The notes under the pieces: generated by a model | Database searches by the model: none | Seen by the model: the letters and a program-made list of their open reading frames with translations, nothing else | What the model was told of the DNA's origin: nothing | From: Candidatus Krumholzibacteriia bacterium | Lineage (GTDB): Bacteria; Krumholzibacteriota; Krumholzibacteriia; LZORAL124-64-63 | Assembly (NCBI GenBank): GCA_028718575.1 | Contig: JAQULN010000115.1 | Span: forward strand, 1-8,140 | Direction of reading: 5' to 3' | Length of the DNA: 8,140 bases | Translations under genes and position numbers: made by a program | In this document: positions 6,204 to 8,140 of the stretch, one piece after another | Numbering within the stretch: position 1 is the first letter of the stretch | Layout of the letters: every line of letters starts with the position of its first letter

Positions 6204-7949
6204 CTAGTCGAGGCCCAGTTTCTCCAGGCGTCGATACAACGTGGCACGCGAAACGCCCAGCTTACGAGCAGCGATCGTGCGATTACCGTTGCTCTCTTCG
6301 AGTGCGAGCATGATATGAGCGCGACTCAACGACACTTTGTCGGCGCCACCGGCGGTCGCTACGGCGGCGATTGCATCCGGTCCAGTCAAGACCATGGTTT
6401 CCTCGCCGCTGCCGAGAACCAGCTCCACGCGACCGTGACGCAATTTGCCGACGAAGGCGCGCCGGGCGACCTGAATGACCTCGCGCACGTTGCCAGGCCA
6501 GGCATAATAGCGCAGTAATCTCTGACTCGCCGGGTTCAGATATTGATCGATAGAAATCTTGCGCTGTTCAATGCAACTCAGGTAGTGCTCGAACAGGGGT
6601 ACGATATCTTCCGGTCGCTCTCGCAGCGGAGGCACGGCGATAACGAGCCCAGCCAAGCGAAAGTAAAGGTCCTCGCGGAAACGGCCTTCGGCGACCGCTT
6701 TCGGGAGATCGGTGTTCGTCGCTGCGATGATTCGCAAGTCAGCGTGGCGTTCGACCGGATCACCAAGTCGATAGTACGACCCATCCTGGAGGAGTCTCAA
6801 TAACTTGACTTGAATCTCCGGCGGCAGGTCGCCGATCTCGTCGAGAAAGAGCGTGCTGCCGTTAGCGGCAGCCGCCAGACCAATACCGTCTGAATCCGCC
6901 CCGCTATACGCCCCTTTAGCGTGGCCGAAGAATTCGCGCTCGAACGTGGATCTTGGCACCGCGGCGACATTGACTGTGACCATCATCTTCGCTTTCCGCG
7001 GACTCTGCTGATGCACAAGTTGGGCGACGATGTCCTTCCCTGTTCCCGTCTCACCGGTCACCAGCACCGTTTCGCGGTACGGTGCGAATGCGCTGGCCGC
7101 CTGGAGAACCTCTTGCATAGCTCTCGATTCGGCGATGACGACCTGCGGATCTTTTCGCGTATCAGCAGGGCCGAGGCGATCCGTCGCCGTCGTCAACACA
7201 CTCGGAGCCGCCAGGTACTTCAGTTCCTCCGCGCGTCGCTTCATGATTCGCGACTGCAGCCTCTTGACGGCATCGGTCCAGTACTCGATATCAAGCTTGA
7301 GTATAATGCCTTGTGCGATGACCGCGTGATCCCACGCCTTGTCGAGAAGGTCGCGCGGAGCCTGATCTTTGCACGCGCTGCTGTATCGCAACAAGACTTC
7401 GCCGGCTACGAGGCGAGCGATCGCGTGCTCGTGCCGGGCGTCTATCTCTTCGAGGAGGGTGCAGGCCTTATCAGCATACACGCATGCATTGTCATAGTCG
7501 CATAATCTCAAAAAGCCTTCAGCAAGACATCGTAGAACGACTCCCTCTTCAAACCGATCTCCAAGATTTCGGGTTCGTTTCAAACCAATCGACAGTTTCT
7601 CAAGTGCCTCTCCAACCTTTTCAATCATAATAAGACACTCGCCATCACGTCTTATAAGCCCACACGCGAGGTCGCCCGCGGGTGCGATTTGCAGAGCTTG
7701 TATAAAACTGTCTGCGTAGTACTTACGAGCCTCCTCCGGTTTGTTCTCGTCGCGCGAGATATCTCCCAGAACCTCCAACCTAATACATTCCTCTCGAGTA
7801 ACATCTACATCATTCGAATTTAAACAAATTGTATTTAGCAGATGACGAGCATACTCGAACTGTCGATTGAGACGATAAATACTTGCACGGGCAATTCTTG
7901 CGCGCGTATAATTAGTATTGTCACATCCCTGCGTAAGCTCCCCCGTCAA
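6204..7949 (-). CDS. Sigma-54 enhancer-binding activator with TPR-like N-terminal half; 5' end fused to IS sequence
   Basis: The open frame encodes 581 residues. Residues about 15-240 form helical TPR-like repeats, for example near 18-42, 55-88, 98-130, 136-170 and 175-220. The AAA+ domain has Walker A GETGTGKD (299-306), the sigma-54 contact loop as GAYSGA (346-351; usual form GAFTGA), Walker B LFLDE (367-371), ATN (410-412), FREDLYFRL (424-432) and WPGNVRE (484-490). A Fis-type helix-turn-helix occupies about 540-581. It should remodel sigma-54 polymerase at a promoter, with the TPR part perhaps sensing a ligand or partner. There is no receiver domain. The only start at the 5' end is a TTG at 7949, without a ribosome binding site and lying inside the IS end; the first six codons are IS sequence. 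The native N-terminus is therefore probably lost. The 5' half is A+T rich, suggesting a different origin. The likely target is the adjacent oadGAB operon. Confidence 0.85.
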   Translation of the reverse strand: MTGELTQGCDNTNYTRARIARASIYRLNRQFEYARHLLNTICLNSNDVDVTREECIRLEVLGDISRDENKPEEARKYYADSFIQALQIAPAGDLACGLIRRDGECLIMIEKVGEALEKLSIGLKRTRNLGDRFEEGVVLRCLAEGFLRLCDYDNACVYADKACTLLEEIDARHEHAIARLVAGEVLLRYSSACKDQAPRDLLDKAWDHAVIAQGIILKLDIEYWTDAVKRLQSRIMKRRAEELKYLAAPSVLTTATDRLGPADTRKDPQVVIAESRAMQEVLQAASAFAPYRETVLVTGETGTGKDIVAQLVHQQSPRKAKMMVTVNVAAVPRSTFEREFFGHAKGAYSGADSDGIGLAAAANGSTLFLDEIGDLPPEIQVKLLRLLQDGSYYRLGDPVERHADLRIIAATNTDLPKAVAEGRFREDLYFRLAGLVIAVPPLRERPEDIVPLFEHYLSCIEQRKISIDQYLNPASQRLLRYYAWPGNVREVIQVARRAFVGKLRHGRVELVLGSGEETMVLTGPDAIAAVATAGGADKVSLSRAHIMLALEESNGNRTIAARKLGVSRATLYRRLEKLGLD

Positions 7950-8013
7950 GGCGACATCGCAAAACTAGAGTTTCCGGCTTCCTTTCGCTCCCTGTAGATC
8001 GCCGGCGGCAAGT
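7932..8013. repeat. 82-base tandem duplication, copy 1
   Basis: This unit is identical, base for base, to 8014-8095. It contains the last codons of the IS transposase, its stop and the terminal noncoding bases of the element. This copy directly abuts the regulator sequence at 7931/7932 and supplies the putative TTG start of the regulator frame. Confidence 0.95.
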
Positions 8014-8095
8014 CGTAAGCTCCCCCGTCAAGGCGACATCGCAAAACTAGAGTTTCCGGCTTCCTTTCGCTCCCTGTAGATCGCCGGCGGCAAGT
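8014..8095. repeat. 82-base tandem duplication, copy 2
   Basis: This is the second exact copy, contiguous with the first. It is continuous with the transposase coding sequence to its right, so it is the copy that ends the actual transposase gene. Confidence 0.95.
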
Positions 8096-8140
8096 CACCT
8101 AGCGAGTCGTGGGGGCGCTCTTCGTTGTACTCCATCATCC
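8028..8140 (-). CDS. IS3-family transposase (OrfB, integrase core), C-terminal end only
   Basis: The window holds the last 36 full codons and the stop; the rest lies beyond 8140. The residues begin MMEYNEERPHDSLGDLPP and end NSSFAMSP. The YNEERPHDSLG block is the typical C-terminal signature of DDE integrase-core transposases of the IS3 family, where it follows the catalytic glutamate region. The gene reads on the minus strand, toward the regulator. The incomplete codon at 8139-8140 ends in GG, compatible with the tryptophan often found before this block. The subgroup within IS3 cannot be fixed from this short piece. Whether the rest of the element is intact is unknown. Confidence 0.85.
   Translation of the reverse strand, partial: MMEYNEERPHDSLGDLPPAIYRERKEAGNSSFAMSP

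Larger units (their letters stand above)
7932..8140 (-). mobile_element. Terminal part of an IS3-family insertion sequence with duplicated end
   Basis: The transposase C-terminus, its stop (8028-8030) and the following bases GGGGGAGCTTACG mark the right end of an insertion sequence. The end is repeated once more (7932-8013) before chromosomal regulator sequence starts. The other end is outside the window, so target-site duplication cannot be checked. Confidence 0.75.

Noticed and set aside
4473..6518. 681-residue open frame on the plus strand
   Set aside because: It runs antisense to oadA, oadG and the regulator's 3' end, crosses several gene boundaries, and has Arg/His/Asp/Gly-rich composition typical of shadow frames in high-G+C DNA.
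7932..8095. CRISPR-like or satellite array
   Set aside because: There are only two copies, directly contiguous without spacers, and their content is the coding end of a transposase.

Overview
The window looks like chromosomal DNA from a high-G+C bacterium. A hand count of 4141-4200 gives 47/60 G+C. A Na+-translocating 2-oxoacid decarboxylase suggests anaerobic or facultative, sodium-coupled metabolism. No rRNA, tRNA or lineage marker is present, so I do not name a taxon.

Left part (1-2530, plus strand): the 3' end of an ABC-transporter ATPase of the Zn/Mn type, its ABC-3 family permease, and a HI0933/YhiN/BaiN-type flavoprotein. These are packed with an 8-base overlap and then a gap of one base, so they are probably one operon whose beginning lies before the window. 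A gene-free stretch of 87 bases (2531-2617) separates this operon from convergent genes.

Middle (2618-6034, minus strand): a complete oadG-oadA-oadB-like set, transcribed gamma, then alpha (carboxyltransferase plus biotinyl domain), then beta (membrane pump). The ATGA overlap and the gap of one base indicate translational coupling. Together the three would form a membrane complex that decarboxylates oxaloacetate or a similar 2-oxoacid and exports Na+.

Right part (6035-8140, minus strand): upstream of the pump operon is a sigma-54 enhancer-binding protein with a TPR-like N-terminal half, an AAA+ domain and a Fis-type helix-turn-helix. The gap between this gene and oadG holds a well-spaced -24/-12 (sigma-54) promoter candidate facing oadG, surrounded by a repeated (A/T)ATTCGGC-like word. 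This suggests the regulator controls the pump operon.

The 5' end of the regulator runs directly into the 3' end of an IS3-family transposase gene. The last 82 bases of that element are present as an exact tandem duplication. The first codons of the regulator's open frame are IS sequence, so the gene appears to have lost its native start. The regulator's 5' half is much more A+T rich than the rest (7801-7860 is 20/60 G+C). The point most worth checking is this possible pump-control circuit and its apparent interruption by an insertion element.
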